Shown here one piece after another: positions 32,532 through 42,171 of a DNA stretch of 46,430 nt (position 1 is the stretch's first letter; each line of letters begins with the position of its first letter). Below the pieces are notes generated by a model. The model was not told the origin of the DNA. It saw only the letters and a program-made list of their open reading frames with translations, and made no database searches. The position numbers and the translations under genes are program-made. The DNA is from a bacterium (lineage in GTDB: Bacteria; Myxococcota_A; UBA9160; UBA6930), in assembly GCA_024228115.1 (NCBI GenBank), contig JAAETT010000563.1, positions 1 through 46,430 of the forward strand, read 5' to 3'.

Positions 32532-32870
32532 ATGATCCTCCGAACCATGACCAAGAAGCTGGGCCTCGCCCTGGCGCTCGCCCTGGCGGCTCCGGCGACC
32601 GGCTCCGTCTGGTGGCCCCAACCGGCGGAAGCTGTTGCACCGGCCCTTCAGGGGGCGCTCAACCTGAACACCGCGAGCCCTGACCAGCTCGTGCTCCTGC
32701 CCGGCGTGGGCGAGAGCCGGGCGCGGGCCATCGTGGCGCTTCGCAAGCAGCGCGGCGGCTTCAAGAAGGTCGACGAGCTGGCAGATGTGAAAGGCATCGG
32801 TGAGGCGGCGCTCGCCAAGCTTCGGCCTTTCGTGAAGCTTGGTGGCGCCACCACGCTTCGGGTCGACTAG
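32532..32870 (+). CDS. ComEA-type helix-hairpin-helix protein
   Basis: 112 residues with a signal peptide (LGLALALALAAPATG) and a single ComEA-like double helix-hairpin-helix domain: LNLNTASPDQLVLLPGVGESRARAIVALRKQRGGFKKVDELADVKGIGEAALAKLRPFV. It lacks the membrane anchor plus linker of Bacillus ComEA and resembles the short periplasmic versions in Gram-negative bacteria, which bind incoming DNA. The ATG at 32532 was chosen; 32547 is possible. A strong terminator follows. Confidence 0.9.
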   Translation: MILRTMTKKLGLALALALAAPATGSVWWPQPAEAVAPALQGALNLNTASPDQLVLLPGVGESRARAIVALRKQRGGFKKVDELADVKGIGEAALAKLRPFVKLGGATTLRVD

Positions 32871-32882
32871 GTCCAGGGTTTG

Positions 32883-32919
32883 CCCGACCCATGCGCATTT
32901 GCGCATGGGTCGGGTTTTT
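32883..32919 (+). terminator. Intrinsic terminator
   Basis: Perfect 14-bp stem CCCGACCCATGCGC / GCGCATGGGTCGGG with an ATTT loop and five T residues (32915-32919), 12 bp after the ComEA-like gene and before enolase. The best intrinsic terminator in the window. Confidence 0.95.
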
Positions 32920-32960
32920 CTCCGCACGCGGCCGAGGCGCCCTGCAGGACGAGTGGTTAA

Positions 32961-35002
<2,042 letters not shown>

Positions 35003-35104
35003 GGGTCGGTAAAACCACCGGTTTTCTCCGGGTTTTCCCCTAAAGAAATTCCGATGTCAGCCGAATCGATGGGTGTTTCCATGGATGCGGAGGTCGTAGG
35101 AATC

Positions 35105-35710
35105 ATGGCAGGAAGCCAACCCTTGAACGTTCTCGTGGTCGAGCCCGACGTGCAGATGCGCGGCCAGTTGGCCCACTTCCTGGCTCAAGAGGGCTATGAA
35201 GCCACCGCCCTTCAGGAGCCCACCCAGGCCGCCCAGGAAGTAAGGAATGGCCGCTACCAGATGGTGCTGCTCGATCTCGGGCGCCCTGGGGACGGTGGAA
35301 TCGGCCTGCTCCAGCAGATCCGCTCCGTGGACGACGACCTCTGCGTCATCTGCATGACCGACGAGCCCAGTGTGGAAGCGGCGGTGGCGACGATGAAGCA
35401 TCGCGCTTTCGACTACCTGAAGAGGCCCACCGCCGTCGATGATCTGCGCCCGGTTCTTTCGGCCGCTGTGAAAGAGCACGGCCTGGCTGTCGATCCGGAG
35501 GAGCACCTCAACTCTGCGATCGGCGAGCGCATCCGGGGACGGCGTCACGACCTGACATTGACCCTGAAACAGGTCGCGAACCGGACGGGCCTCTCGGTGA
35601 GCTTGATTTCGCAGATCGAACTCGGGAAGAGCGCTGCCTCGGTGACGACCCTGTACAAGGTCGCGACGGCTCTGGGCGTTCCGATCGCGACGTTCTTCGA
35701 GACGGTCTAG
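35105..35710 (+). CDS. Response regulator: receiver domain fused to XRE-type helix-turn-helix
   Basis: About 201 residues from the ATG at 35105; an ATG at 35054 would add 17. A full receiver domain (acidic pocket VVEPD, phospho-acceptor Asp in MVLLDLGRP, Thr in ICMTDEP, Lys in DYLKRP) is followed by a Cro/C1 helix-turn-helix: IGERIRGRRHDLTLTLKQVANRTGLSVSLISQIELGKSAASVTTLYKVATALGVPIATFF. This pairing is less common than OmpR, NarL or Fis output domains. No histidine kinase is nearby. A short inverted repeat AAAACC-acc-GGTTTT (35011-35025) upstream could be an autoregulatory operator or a weak terminator. Confidence 0.88.
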   Translation: MAGSQPLNVLVVEPDVQMRGQLAHFLAQEGYEATALQEPTQAAQEVRNGRYQMVLLDLGRPGDGGIGLLQQIRSVDDDLCVICMTDEPSVEAAVATMKHRAFDYLKRPTAVDDLRPVLSAAVKEHGLAVDPEEHLNSAIGERIRGRRHDLTLTLKQVANRTGLSVSLISQIELGKSAASVTTLYKVATALGVPIATFFETV

Positions 35711-35760
35711 GTCGAGGCCGAAAGAACGTCCTCGCCTGCGACTCGCTAACCTTCCGGGCG

Positions 35761-36849
35761 ATGAGGACGGTCGAGGATACGCGACCCCGACCCGGGCTTT
35801 CGGTGCCCGTGGTGACGCCGTTGTCCCAAGATGGACAGCTGCTGGAGGACGATCTGCGCTCGGTCGTGCGCTTCGTCGTCCAGGATGGATATGGGGCAGA
35901 CGTCGTCTTCGCGGCTGGCACCACGGGAGAGTGGGATCGGATCGGCGCTGCGACCCAGCGGCGTGTCATTCAGGTCTGTACCGAGGAAGTCGCCAAGGCG
36001 AACGCCAAACTCGGGAGGCCCGTCGAATCCTGGGCGGGAATCACGGCTCGTACGCCTGAGGAGACCCTCGAAAATCTCGATGCCGCGATCGCCTGCGGCG
36101 TAGATGCGGCGGTGCTGGCGCCACTCTCGATCCGCGGTCTTTCGGATCCGGTGCGCTTCGTTGCTCGCGACGTGGCCGATCTGCTGGACGCACGCACGCG
36201 ACGCATTCCGGTGTATCTGTACGACAACGCGGATATCGCCGTGGATCCGAAGATCCCCCACATCCGAACGCGGCAGGTCAAGGCACTCTCACGGCTCGAT
36301 TTCGTCCGTGGCATCAAGGTGAGCGCGTCGAAGCGCGTGCTGGGGAACTACACGCAAGCTGCAAGGGGCTTTCGCGATCGCGGCGAATTCGGAATCTACG
36401 TTGGCAATGCGATGCTGATCTTCGAGATCTTCCGGCCGCGGACGGGTATCGTGGGTTCGATCTCGGAGCATTGGCAGCGCAATCGCATGCGGGGTGGGCT
36501 TCCCATCGGCGTGGTGGCCGGGCCCGCCAACGCGATGCCGCGAGAGTGGGCCCGCGCCTGGCAACTATGTCGCGCCGGTGACGCCGAGCGAATGGACAGG
36601 ATCCAACGGGTGGTGGAGGCATTTCGCCTAGGAACGCGAGCCGCAGGTGGCAAGCGCACGATTGCCTGCTTGAAGCGCGCGTTGCTTTCGCGAGGTGTGA
36701 TTCGTTGTGACGCAGTCGCGGAAGGTACACCTGCTCTTGCTCGCCCGGATGCGGAACGCTTCGATGAAATGTTCGAAGAAGTCCGGAATCAAGCCTCGGA
36801 GCTGCTCGTTCCAACCTGGGTGACACCGGAGCCCGGAGCCGCGGAGTGA
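35761..36849 (+). CDS. Dihydrodipicolinate synthase/N-acetylneuraminate lyase family aldolase
   Basis: 362 residues, longer than DapA (about 292) by a C-terminal extension. A TIM barrel with Schiff-base lysine K186 in GIKVSAS, tyrosine Y154 in VYLYDNAD and the pyruvate-binding GTTGEWDRIG loop. Family enzymes split or make 2-keto-3-deoxy acids using pyruvate. A biosynthetic DapA is unlikely: the partner is a sugar kinase-isomerase, and DN replaces the usual YN after the tyrosine. It overlaps the next gene by four bases (GTGA), so the two are coupled. Substrate unknown. Confidence 0.87.
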   Translation: MRTVEDTRPRPGLSVPVVTPLSQDGQLLEDDLRSVVRFVVQDGYGADVVFAAGTTGEWDRIGAATQRRVIQVCTEEVAKANAKLGRPVESWAGITARTPEETLENLDAAIACGVDAAVLAPLSIRGLSDPVRFVARDVADLLDARTRRIPVYLYDNADIAVDPKIPHIRTRQVKALSRLDFVRGIKVSASKRVLGNYTQAARGFRDRGEFGIYVGNAMLIFEIFRPRTGIVGSISEHWQRNRMRGGLPIGVVAGPANAMPREWARAWQLCRAGDAERMDRIQRVVEAFRLGTRAAGGKRTIACLKRALLSRGVIRCDAVAEGTPALARPDAERFDEMFEEVRNQASELLVPTWVTPEPGAAE

Positions 36850-38465
36850 AGCGCGGACGAACCCTCGGAATCGGTTCCATGGCGGTGGATCGCATCCGCC
36901 GGGTTCCGCGTATTCTCGGCAGCGAAGAGAAGGGAACGATCCACGTTCAGGGTGGTGTGGCCGAGGAGCAACGCGTTGGCGGCGTCGTACTCAATCATCT
37001 CGGTTGGGCCGCCGTGCTCGGGAATCCGACGGGCATCTTCGGCAAGCAGGCCGACGATGCGGGCGGACGTTTCCTGCGCCAGGCCATGGACGGGCTTGGC
37101 ATCGAGCGTCATCTCGTCCTGGATGGTTCCGCGAGCACCTTCGCCGACATCTTCGTCGATGATTCTGGCGAGCGGGCCATCTACATGGCACCGGGAGCCA
37201 CCTCGGAAACCACACCCGCCTTCATTCGCGAGCATTTCACGCAGTTGATCCAAGCGGCCGCACGTGTCACGACCGAGGTTTCGCAACTACCTCTCGATGC
37301 CGCGTTATGCGTCTTGGAACTCGCACGGGAGGCGGGGGTTCCGACGCTGCTCGATCTCGACCTTCCGCCGTCGGCTGCGGTTCCGGGCCTGGGCGACACG
37401 CCGACGCTCGAGAAGCTGCTGTGCGCAGCCGACGTGTTGAAACCTGCCAAGGCCGCTGCCGCGGAGCTGGTGCCCGAGGCAGCCGGCGATGTCCTTGCCG
37501 TCGCCGAGGCAATGCGTGCGCGTTATGGGAACAACGCTGTCATCGTGACCGATGGTGCGGCGGGTTGTGCGATCTCGGCAGAGGGTGTCGCATTGCGCGT
37601 TCCAAGCAAGGCCGCGAAAGAGGTGGTCGATACGACCGGGGCTGGCGATGCCTTCCTGGGAGGTCTGCTCGTGGCACTTGCCAATGGGCTTGGTTGGGAA
37701 GATACAGCGCTGCTGGCCAACGCCTGTGGTGCAGCCTGTGTCGAAAAGCTGGGAGCCTTTCCGGACGATCCAGCGGCCGCATTCGCAAGGGTTTCCGAGC
37801 TCTACGATGGTGCACCAATCGAGCTGGCCTTGCCCGAGTGCGTGGGCACCTCGGCCATTCTGGCATCCGAACGCGCGATGAATGCTCTCGGTGTGGCTGT
37901 GGACGAGTTGATCGCGCTCCGCGAGCGATACGATCCGGCCGGCTTCGATGCCGCCGCGGCTTGTATCCGCTCCTGCGAAGCGCGCGGCGGGCGACTTCAC
38001 GTCACGGGGATCGGAAAGCCGGAACACGTTGCGCACTACGCGGCATCCCTGCTCTCGTCCACCGGGACCCCGGCAACCTTTCTGCACGGAACCGAAGCCG
38101 TGCACGGTAGTGCCGGCCAGGTCGTGGCTGGAGACGTCGTGATCGCCATCAGCAACAGCGGAGCCACGGAGCTCACCGCAACCGCGAAGGCGGTCCGAGC
38201 GCTAGGTGCCGAGGTCATTGCAGTGACCGGGAATCCGGACTCGCCGCTCGCCGCAGAGGCAGCCGTCGTGCTCGACGCCAGCGTCCATCAGGAAGGCGGA
38301 GGTCTTGGCCTTGCGCCTCGCGCCAGTGTCGCCGCCGAGTTGCTCGTGCTCGCTGCCCTCTCTGCAGCCCTCGAAGAAGAACGCGGCTTCACCCGCGCCG
38401 CCTATCATGCCCGTCACCCGGCCGGCAAACTCGGTGAAAAGTCAACGAGCGGGGACGGAGTCTGA
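36846..38465 (+). CDS. Fusion enzyme: PfkB-family sugar kinase + SIS (KdsD-like) sugar-phosphate isomerase domain
   Basis: 539 residues, start GTG. Residues 1-320 are a ribokinase-fold kinase; its signature DTTGAGDAF lies at 262-270, with D268 as the catalytic base. Residues about 335-530 form a SIS domain close to arabinose-5-phosphate isomerase: VTGIGKPEHVAHYAASLLSSTGTPATFLHGTEAVHGSAGQVVAGDVVIAISNSGATELTA and the end HARHPAGKLG. The CBS pair of KdsD is missing. The last nine residues (EKSTSGDGV) are encoded inside palindromic element E3. A kinase plus isomerase on one chain behind a DHDPS-type aldolase suggests a short sugar-acid pathway (inference). Confidence 0.85.
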   Translation: MKRGRTLGIGSMAVDRIRRVPRILGSEEKGTIHVQGGVAEEQRVGGVVLNHLGWAAVLGNPTGIFGKQADDAGGRFLRQAMDGLGIERHLVLDGSASTFADIFVDDSGERAIYMAPGATSETTPAFIREHFTQLIQAAARVTTEVSQLPLDAALCVLELAREAGVPTLLDLDLPPSAAVPGLGDTPTLEKLLCAADVLKPAKAAAAELVPEAAGDVLAVAEAMRARYGNNAVIVTDGAAGCAISAEGVALRVPSKAAKEVVDTTGAGDAFLGGLLVALANGLGWEDTALLANACGAACVEKLGAFPDDPAAAFARVSELYDGAPIELALPECVGTSAILASERAMNALGVAVDELIALRERYDPAGFDAAAACIRSCEARGGRLHVTGIGKPEHVAHYAASLLSSTGTPATFLHGTEAVHGSAGQVVAGDVVIAISNSGATELTATAKAVRALGAEVIAVTGNPDSPLAAEAAVVLDASVHQEGGGLGLAPRASVAAELLVLAALSAALEEERGFTRAAYHARHPAGKLGEKSTSGDGV

Positions 38466-38477
38466 AACGGACTCTTC
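38436..38477. repeat. Palindromic element E3: 42-bp half-size copy of the E1/E2 family
   Basis: Starts GAAAAGTCAACGAGC, has the core GCGGGGACGGAG shared with E1 and E2, then diverges into GTCTGAAACGGACTCTTC. Its ends GAAAAGTC and GACTCTTC are near-complementary (one mismatch), so the copy folds as a single imperfect hairpin with the inner pair GAGTC/GACTC. It lies between convergent genes: the PfkB-SIS gene reads through it to a stop inside, and the uspA-like gene takes GA of its TGA from it. Confidence 0.85.
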
Positions 38478-38922
38478 AGCTGGGAAGCTTGACCGTGAGT
38501 ACGGGGCAGGGGGCTTTCTGGACGACGCGTTCCGCGATGCTGCCGAGGAGCAGATGCTTCAGGCCTGAGAGGCCGTGGGTTCCGAGCACGATCAGGTCGA
38601 CGCCCTCAGCCGCAGCTTCTTCCTCGATCACGGTGGCCGGGTAGCCCTCGCGTACGACGGACCGTACCTGGATGCCGCGGGAGCGGAGCGCCTCGGCGTG
38701 GGTCGCGAGGCCCTGCTGGCCCTCGTCCTTCACCGTGTCCCAGAAATCCTGGGGCAGGTAGGCACCTTCGAGCTGCTGGAACTCCACGGGCAGGTGGTAG
38801 GCGTGTAGCAGGATGATCTCGCTGCCATGCTCCGCTGCCAGGTGCGCCGCCCACTCCAAGACGGGCTCGGCGTGCTCCGAGAAATCGATCGGGACCAGAA
38901 TTCGACGAAGTTGCACGGTCAT
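38476..38922 (-). CDS. Universal stress protein (UspA family)
   Basis: 148-residue single-domain Usp. RILVPIDFSEHAEPVLEWAAHLAAEHGSEIILLHAY opens it, and the ATP-binding motif GTHGLSGLKHLLLGSIAERVVQKAPCPVLTV closes it (G-x2-G-x9-G-S pattern), so it is likely an ATP-binding type. Role in stress survival is general for the family; partners are unknown. Convergent with the PfkB-SIS gene across element E3. Confidence 0.95.
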   Translation of the reverse strand: MTVQLRRILVPIDFSEHAEPVLEWAAHLAAEHGSEIILLHAYHLPVEFQQLEGAYLPQDFWDTVKDEGQQGLATHAEALRSRGIQVRSVVREGYPATVIEEEAAAEGVDLIVLGTHGLSGLKHLLLGSIAERVVQKAPCPVLTVKLPS

Positions 38923-38995
38923 GCAGGAAGCCTGCTCTCCAGAGGCCGCCGTTGCAAGTTCCTGCGGGGACGCCTACCGTTTCTGCCTTCCCGGC

Positions 38996-39071
38996 GGGGC
39001 CGTAGCTCAATTGGGAGAGCGCCGCGTTCGCAACGCGGAGGTTGGCGGTTCGATCCCGCTCGGCTCCACCA
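38996..39071 (+). tRNA. tRNA-Ala (anticodon CGC)
   Basis: 76 nt that fold as a full cloverleaf: acceptor GGGGCCG/CGGCTCC (one G-T pair), D-arm GCTC...GAGC, anticodon stem CCGCG/CGCGG with loop TTCGCAA (anticodon CGC, reading GCG), a 5-nt variable loop, T-arm loop TTCGATC, discriminator A and encoded CCA. A lone tRNA; no integrase or repeated 3' end is seen nearby, so there is no sign of use as an attachment site. Confidence 0.96.
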
Positions 39072-39227
39072 TTCCTTCGCGGGTTTCGCCAGGCTCATCC
39101 TCGCTGCGCGTCACACCGCTGGCCGCAGCGGTCGGATTTGCAGCGATGGTTCTTGTCTCGTAGTCACGAGCGTTTACCTGGTGTGGAACGCGGGGTAGTC
39201 TGAATCGTTCGACGGGAGTCAGCTGGG

Positions 39228-40274
39228 TTGCAGGTGCCGGCCATCGTTGCCGCCGGAGGCGGGAGAGCCGCCAAGGCGGTTTACGGGGACAACAAGGCCC
39301 ACCTGGAGCTGGCGGGCCGGAGCCTCGTGGGCCACGCGGTGGCCGCTCTCCAACGGGTGCCCGAGGTCAGCGAAGTCTGGGTCGTCGGTGATGCGGCTCG
39401 GCTCGAAGCGACCCTCACTCGCGAGTTGGCGGGGGAGCTGTGCAAACCCCTCACGGTGGTCCCGGAGTTTCGCAACCTGCTCGAGAATGCCTGGGAGACC
39501 TATCGGCGGCTGTTGCCCGGTGCGGGCCCCGCGGGCCGGGATCCCACTCCCGATGAGCGGGAGAATCTCGTGCTCTTCCTCTCCTCCGACGTCCCGTTGG
39601 CCACGCCTCAGGAGATCTCCGCATTCATCAAGGAGGGCGCTGCCCAGGAGGTGGACTACTCCCTCGGCCTGGTCAGCGAAGAGAGCATGCAGCCGTTCTA
39701 TCCGGAGGTCGGCAGCCCGGGGGAGGCCGGCAAGCCAGGCATCGAGATGGCCTACTTCAATCTTCGCGAGGGAAGGATGCGTCAGAGCAACTTGCACCTC
39801 GCCAGGCCTCCGAAGCTCGGCAAGCGGCAGCACATCGAAGAGTTGTACGAGCACCGCTATCAGAAGCAACTCGGGAACGCGCTGGCCCTGGCCTGGCGCA
39901 TCTTCTGGGATGAGGGCGGTGGCCTGCGTGTCCTCTTCTACTACTCGTTGATGCATCTGGCGGGCGTGTTCGACCGCCGCCGCTGGCGTTGGCTGGCCGA
40001 CCGCTTTCGGAACTGGGTCACGATCGAGCGGGTCGAACGTGCGTTGGGCGCTCTGCTGAAGGCCCGAATCCGTGTCGTCATCACCGAAGGCGGGGGCTGC
40101 GCCGTCGATGTGGACAACGAGCGCGATTTCGACGTGATGCAAGAACGCTGGGACGATTGGCATGCCCGTCAACAAAAGACCGTCGAGGCGCTCTACGGCA
40201 CGGCACTTCTGCCCGAGCGAGCGACGGAGTTCGAGGTCCGCCGCTGGCAAGGTGGAGGAGAGGACTCGACATGA
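39228..40274 (+). CDS. Nucleotidyltransferase-family protein (GT-A/MobA-like)
   Basis: 348 residues from TTG 39228; a GTG at 39234 is an alternative. The N-terminus VPAIVAAGGGRAAKAVYGDNKAHLELAGRSLVGHAVAALQRVPEVSEVWVVGD is an NTP-transferase fold in which the usual signature GG-x-G-x-R-x-x-P-K is degenerate (AAGGGRAAKAVYGDNKAHL). LVLFLSSDVPLATPQEI supplies the metal-binding aspartate of SSDxP. The second half is mostly helical, with a hydrophobic region (RVLFYYSLMHLAGVF), ending in EGGGCAVDVDNERDFDVM. I recognise the fold, not the substrate. Operon with the next two genes through four-base overlaps. Confidence 0.8.
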   Translation: MQVPAIVAAGGGRAAKAVYGDNKAHLELAGRSLVGHAVAALQRVPEVSEVWVVGDAARLEATLTRELAGELCKPLTVVPEFRNLLENAWETYRRLLPGAGPAGRDPTPDERENLVLFLSSDVPLATPQEISAFIKEGAAQEVDYSLGLVSEESMQPFYPEVGSPGEAGKPGIEMAYFNLREGRMRQSNLHLARPPKLGKRQHIEELYEHRYQKQLGNALALAWRIFWDEGGGLRVLFYYSLMHLAGVFDRRRWRWLADRFRNWVTIERVERALGALLKARIRVVITEGGGCAVDVDNERDFDVMQERWDDWHARQQKTVEALYGTALLPERATEFEVRRWQGGGEDST

Positions 40275-41245
40275 GCGGCCTGGCCGAAAGTCTCGACGCG
40301 GTTCGAGCCGGCGCCGGGTTGTTCCGACAGGAAACTCGCGGGGTGATCGAAGTTTCCGGCAGCGAACGCTCGCGCTGGCTCGATAGCATGGTCAGCAACG
40401 ATGTGGCCTCGCTCGCGCCCAGCGCAGGTTGCCGCGCTCTGTTGCTCACACGGCAGGGACGCATCACCGCAGATCTGCGCATCCTGTGTCTCGACGAGGT
40501 CTTCTGGCTCGGACTTCCGCGGGCAGACGCGTCGCGGATCACCTCCGTTCTCGAGGGCTTCATCATCGCGGATGACGTCGACCTCTCGGATCGCAGCGCC
40601 GAGTTGGAGCGCTGGTCTCTCGACGGTCCCACCGCAGAGGACATCTTCTCAGCCATGACGGGAGGTGCGCCACCAGCCGTCGCAGGCGGCTCGGTCGTCG
40701 CGCGGATTGCGGACGAAGAGGTTCGTGTCGCCAACTACAGCCTCACCGGCTTGCCCGCGTTGCAGTTCTTCGCACCTGCGGGCAGCGGAGACGAGGTGGC
40801 AGAGGCCCTGCGCGCTGTCGGCGAAAGGCACGGACTGGTCGATGGTGACACGGAAGTCCACGAGTGCCTGCGCATCGAGATGGGCCAGGCTGCCATGGGC
40901 AAGGAGCTCGATGATTCCGTTCTGCCTGCAGAGGCACGGATGGACGAGGCTGTCTCGGAGAACAAGGGCTGCTACACCGGCCAGGAGGTCGTGGCCCGGA
41001 TGCGGAGCCGCGGTCGGGCGAGCCATCTGTTGGTCGGCTTGCGTTTCGCTGGCGAGCTTCAGGAGCGCGGGAGCGAGTTGGCGCACGAGGGCCGGAAGAT
41101 CGGCGAAGTGACGAGCAGTGTTCGCTCGCCGAGTCTTGGCCCGATCGGAATGGGCTACGTGAAGGCCGAGTTGGCGGAGGCCGGGACACAGCTGCAGGCG
41201 GGTGGTTTCGGCGCCCAGATCGTCGCTCTGCCTTTTCTTTCGTGA
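40271..41245 (+). CDS. ygfZ: YgfZ/GcvT-family folate-binding protein
   Basis: 324 residues. The signature K-G-C-Y-x-G-Q-E is present (NKGCYTGQEVVARMRSRGRASH) near residue 235, with LDSMVSNDVASLAP at the start and ALLLTRQGRITADLRIL. YgfZ uses folate to help repair or assemble iron-sulfur clusters in enzymes such as MiaB; BioB, also in this window, belongs to the same radical SAM class. The ATG overlaps the preceding stop (ATGA); the frame is open further upstream as an alternative reading of the previous gene. Confidence 0.92.
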   Translation: MSGLAESLDAVRAGAGLFRQETRGVIEVSGSERSRWLDSMVSNDVASLAPSAGCRALLLTRQGRITADLRILCLDEVFWLGLPRADASRITSVLEGFIIADDVDLSDRSAELERWSLDGPTAEDIFSAMTGGAPPAVAGGSVVARIADEEVRVANYSLTGLPALQFFAPAGSGDEVAEALRAVGERHGLVDGDTEVHECLRIEMGQAAMGKELDDSVLPAEARMDEAVSENKGCYTGQEVVARMRSRGRASHLLVGLRFAGELQERGSELAHEGRKIGEVTSSVRSPSLGPIGMGYVKAELAEAGTQLQAGGFGAQIVALPFLS

Positions 41246-41937
41246 GCGGCGATTCAGGGGACAGGGGTCCGCTGCTGATCGTCTTCGCGAAGCGCCCGGA
41301 CGCCGGTGCCGTGAAGACCCGGCTCTGCCCGCCATTCACCCTGCTTCAGGCCGCAGAATTCTACGCCTGCCTGCTCGAGGACGTGCTCGAGGCGATGGCC
41401 CGAGCGGCACCGGCGCTCGGTTTGTCCCTTCGGTTGGCAATCCACCCCGATGAGGCGGTCGAATCGCCCGGGGTTCCCGTGCCGGTCGGTTGCTCGGTGG
41501 TTGGCCAGCGCGGGCCGGGCCTCTCCGAGCGGATGGAGCACGCCATCGGGGAAGCCGCAGCCGAGGGGTTCGGACCGATCCTGGTGCGGGGAAGCGACAG
41601 CCCCGCACTGGATGGTGCCGTGCTCGAGGCCGCTCTCGTCGGGCTCGAGCAGGCCGATCTGGTGATCTGTCCGGATCTCGATGGCGGCTACAACCTGGTC
41701 GGCCTGCGCAGGCCGGCGCCCGGGATCTTCGACCATCCAATGAGCACGGCTTCGGTTCTCGGTGACACGTTGGCCCAGGCCGATCGACTCGGCCTCCGCC
41801 ACGTCGTTCTTCCGGAAGGCTTCGACATCGATACCATCGATGATCTGCGAGTGCTTCGCACCACGATGAACACAATGGGATCGTGTTCGCGTACACGGGC
41901 CTACCTGGATGAGAAGGATCTCTGGCCGCGCGATTGA
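41242..41937 (+). CDS. DUF2064 / TIGR04282-family glycosyltransferase-like protein
   Basis: 231 residues. LLIVFAKRPDAGAVKTRLCPPFTLLQAAEFYACLLEDVLE, ILVRGSDSPALDGAVLEAAL and VICPDLDGGYNLVGLRRPAPGIFDHPMSTASVLGDTLAQ are the markers of the GT-A fold family formerly called DUF2064, annotated in some genomes with arsenosugar synthesis or as cofactor guanylyltransferases. No arsenic genes are nearby, so the function is left open. GTG start overlapping ygfZ by four bases. Last gene of a tight three-gene operon. Confidence 0.85.
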   Translation: MSGDSGDRGPLLIVFAKRPDAGAVKTRLCPPFTLLQAAEFYACLLEDVLEAMARAAPALGLSLRLAIHPDEAVESPGVPVPVGCSVVGQRGPGLSERMEHAIGEAAAEGFGPILVRGSDSPALDGAVLEAALVGLEQADLVICPDLDGGYNLVGLRRPAPGIFDHPMSTASVLGDTLAQADRLGLRHVVLPEGFDIDTIDDLRVLRTTMNTMGSCSRTRAYLDEKDLWPRD

Positions 41938-42078
41938 GCGACCGGGCAGATCGTGCGCGTACCCCGTTGCCACGGCAAGACGCGTGCACTATTTCCAAGC
42001 ACGCACGCCTCCGATCGGGGCATCTCCCCGGTCCCGCTCTACGAGTTCTAAGACGAGAGGTTCCGGTCTCTGCCCAGT

Positions 42079-42094
42079 TGTGCACGAATGCACA
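42079..42094. promoter_or_regulatory. Palindrome upstream of the porin sigma-54-like promoter
   Basis: TGTGCA-cgaa-TGCACA, a perfect 6-bp inverted repeat centred about 45 bp before the predicted start of transcription. A second, wider one, GCGTGC-N11-GCACGC, is at 41982-42004. They resemble regulator-binding sites, but not the NtrC orientation. Confidence 0.4.
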
Positions 42095-42105
42095 CGCAAA
42101 GAGCC

Positions 42106-42120
42106 TGGTATGGGAGTTGC
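42106..42120 (+). promoter_or_regulatory. Candidate sigma-54 promoter of the porin gene
   Basis: TGGTATGGGAGTTGC: GG and GC ten bases apart, with TTGC followed by A, fitting the -24/-12 consensus (TGGCAC-N5-TTGC) except in the CAC triplet. The distance to the ATG is about 50 bp. It lies in a 234-bp gap with no gene. Confidence 0.5.
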
Positions 42121-42171
42121 AGCCCCGCATTCGTTCATGCAGGGGCATCATCAGTAGGAGGGATTCCCGAG

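Noticed and set aside
35761-36849. dapA, lysine biosynthesis
   Set aside because: Longer than DapA, altered YDN motif, and coupled to a sugar kinase-isomerase rather than lysine genes.
38996-39071. tRNA-Ala as an integration site for a genomic island
   Set aside because: No integrase, no direct repeat of the tRNA 3' end in the window, and neighbouring genes look like ordinary chromosome genes.
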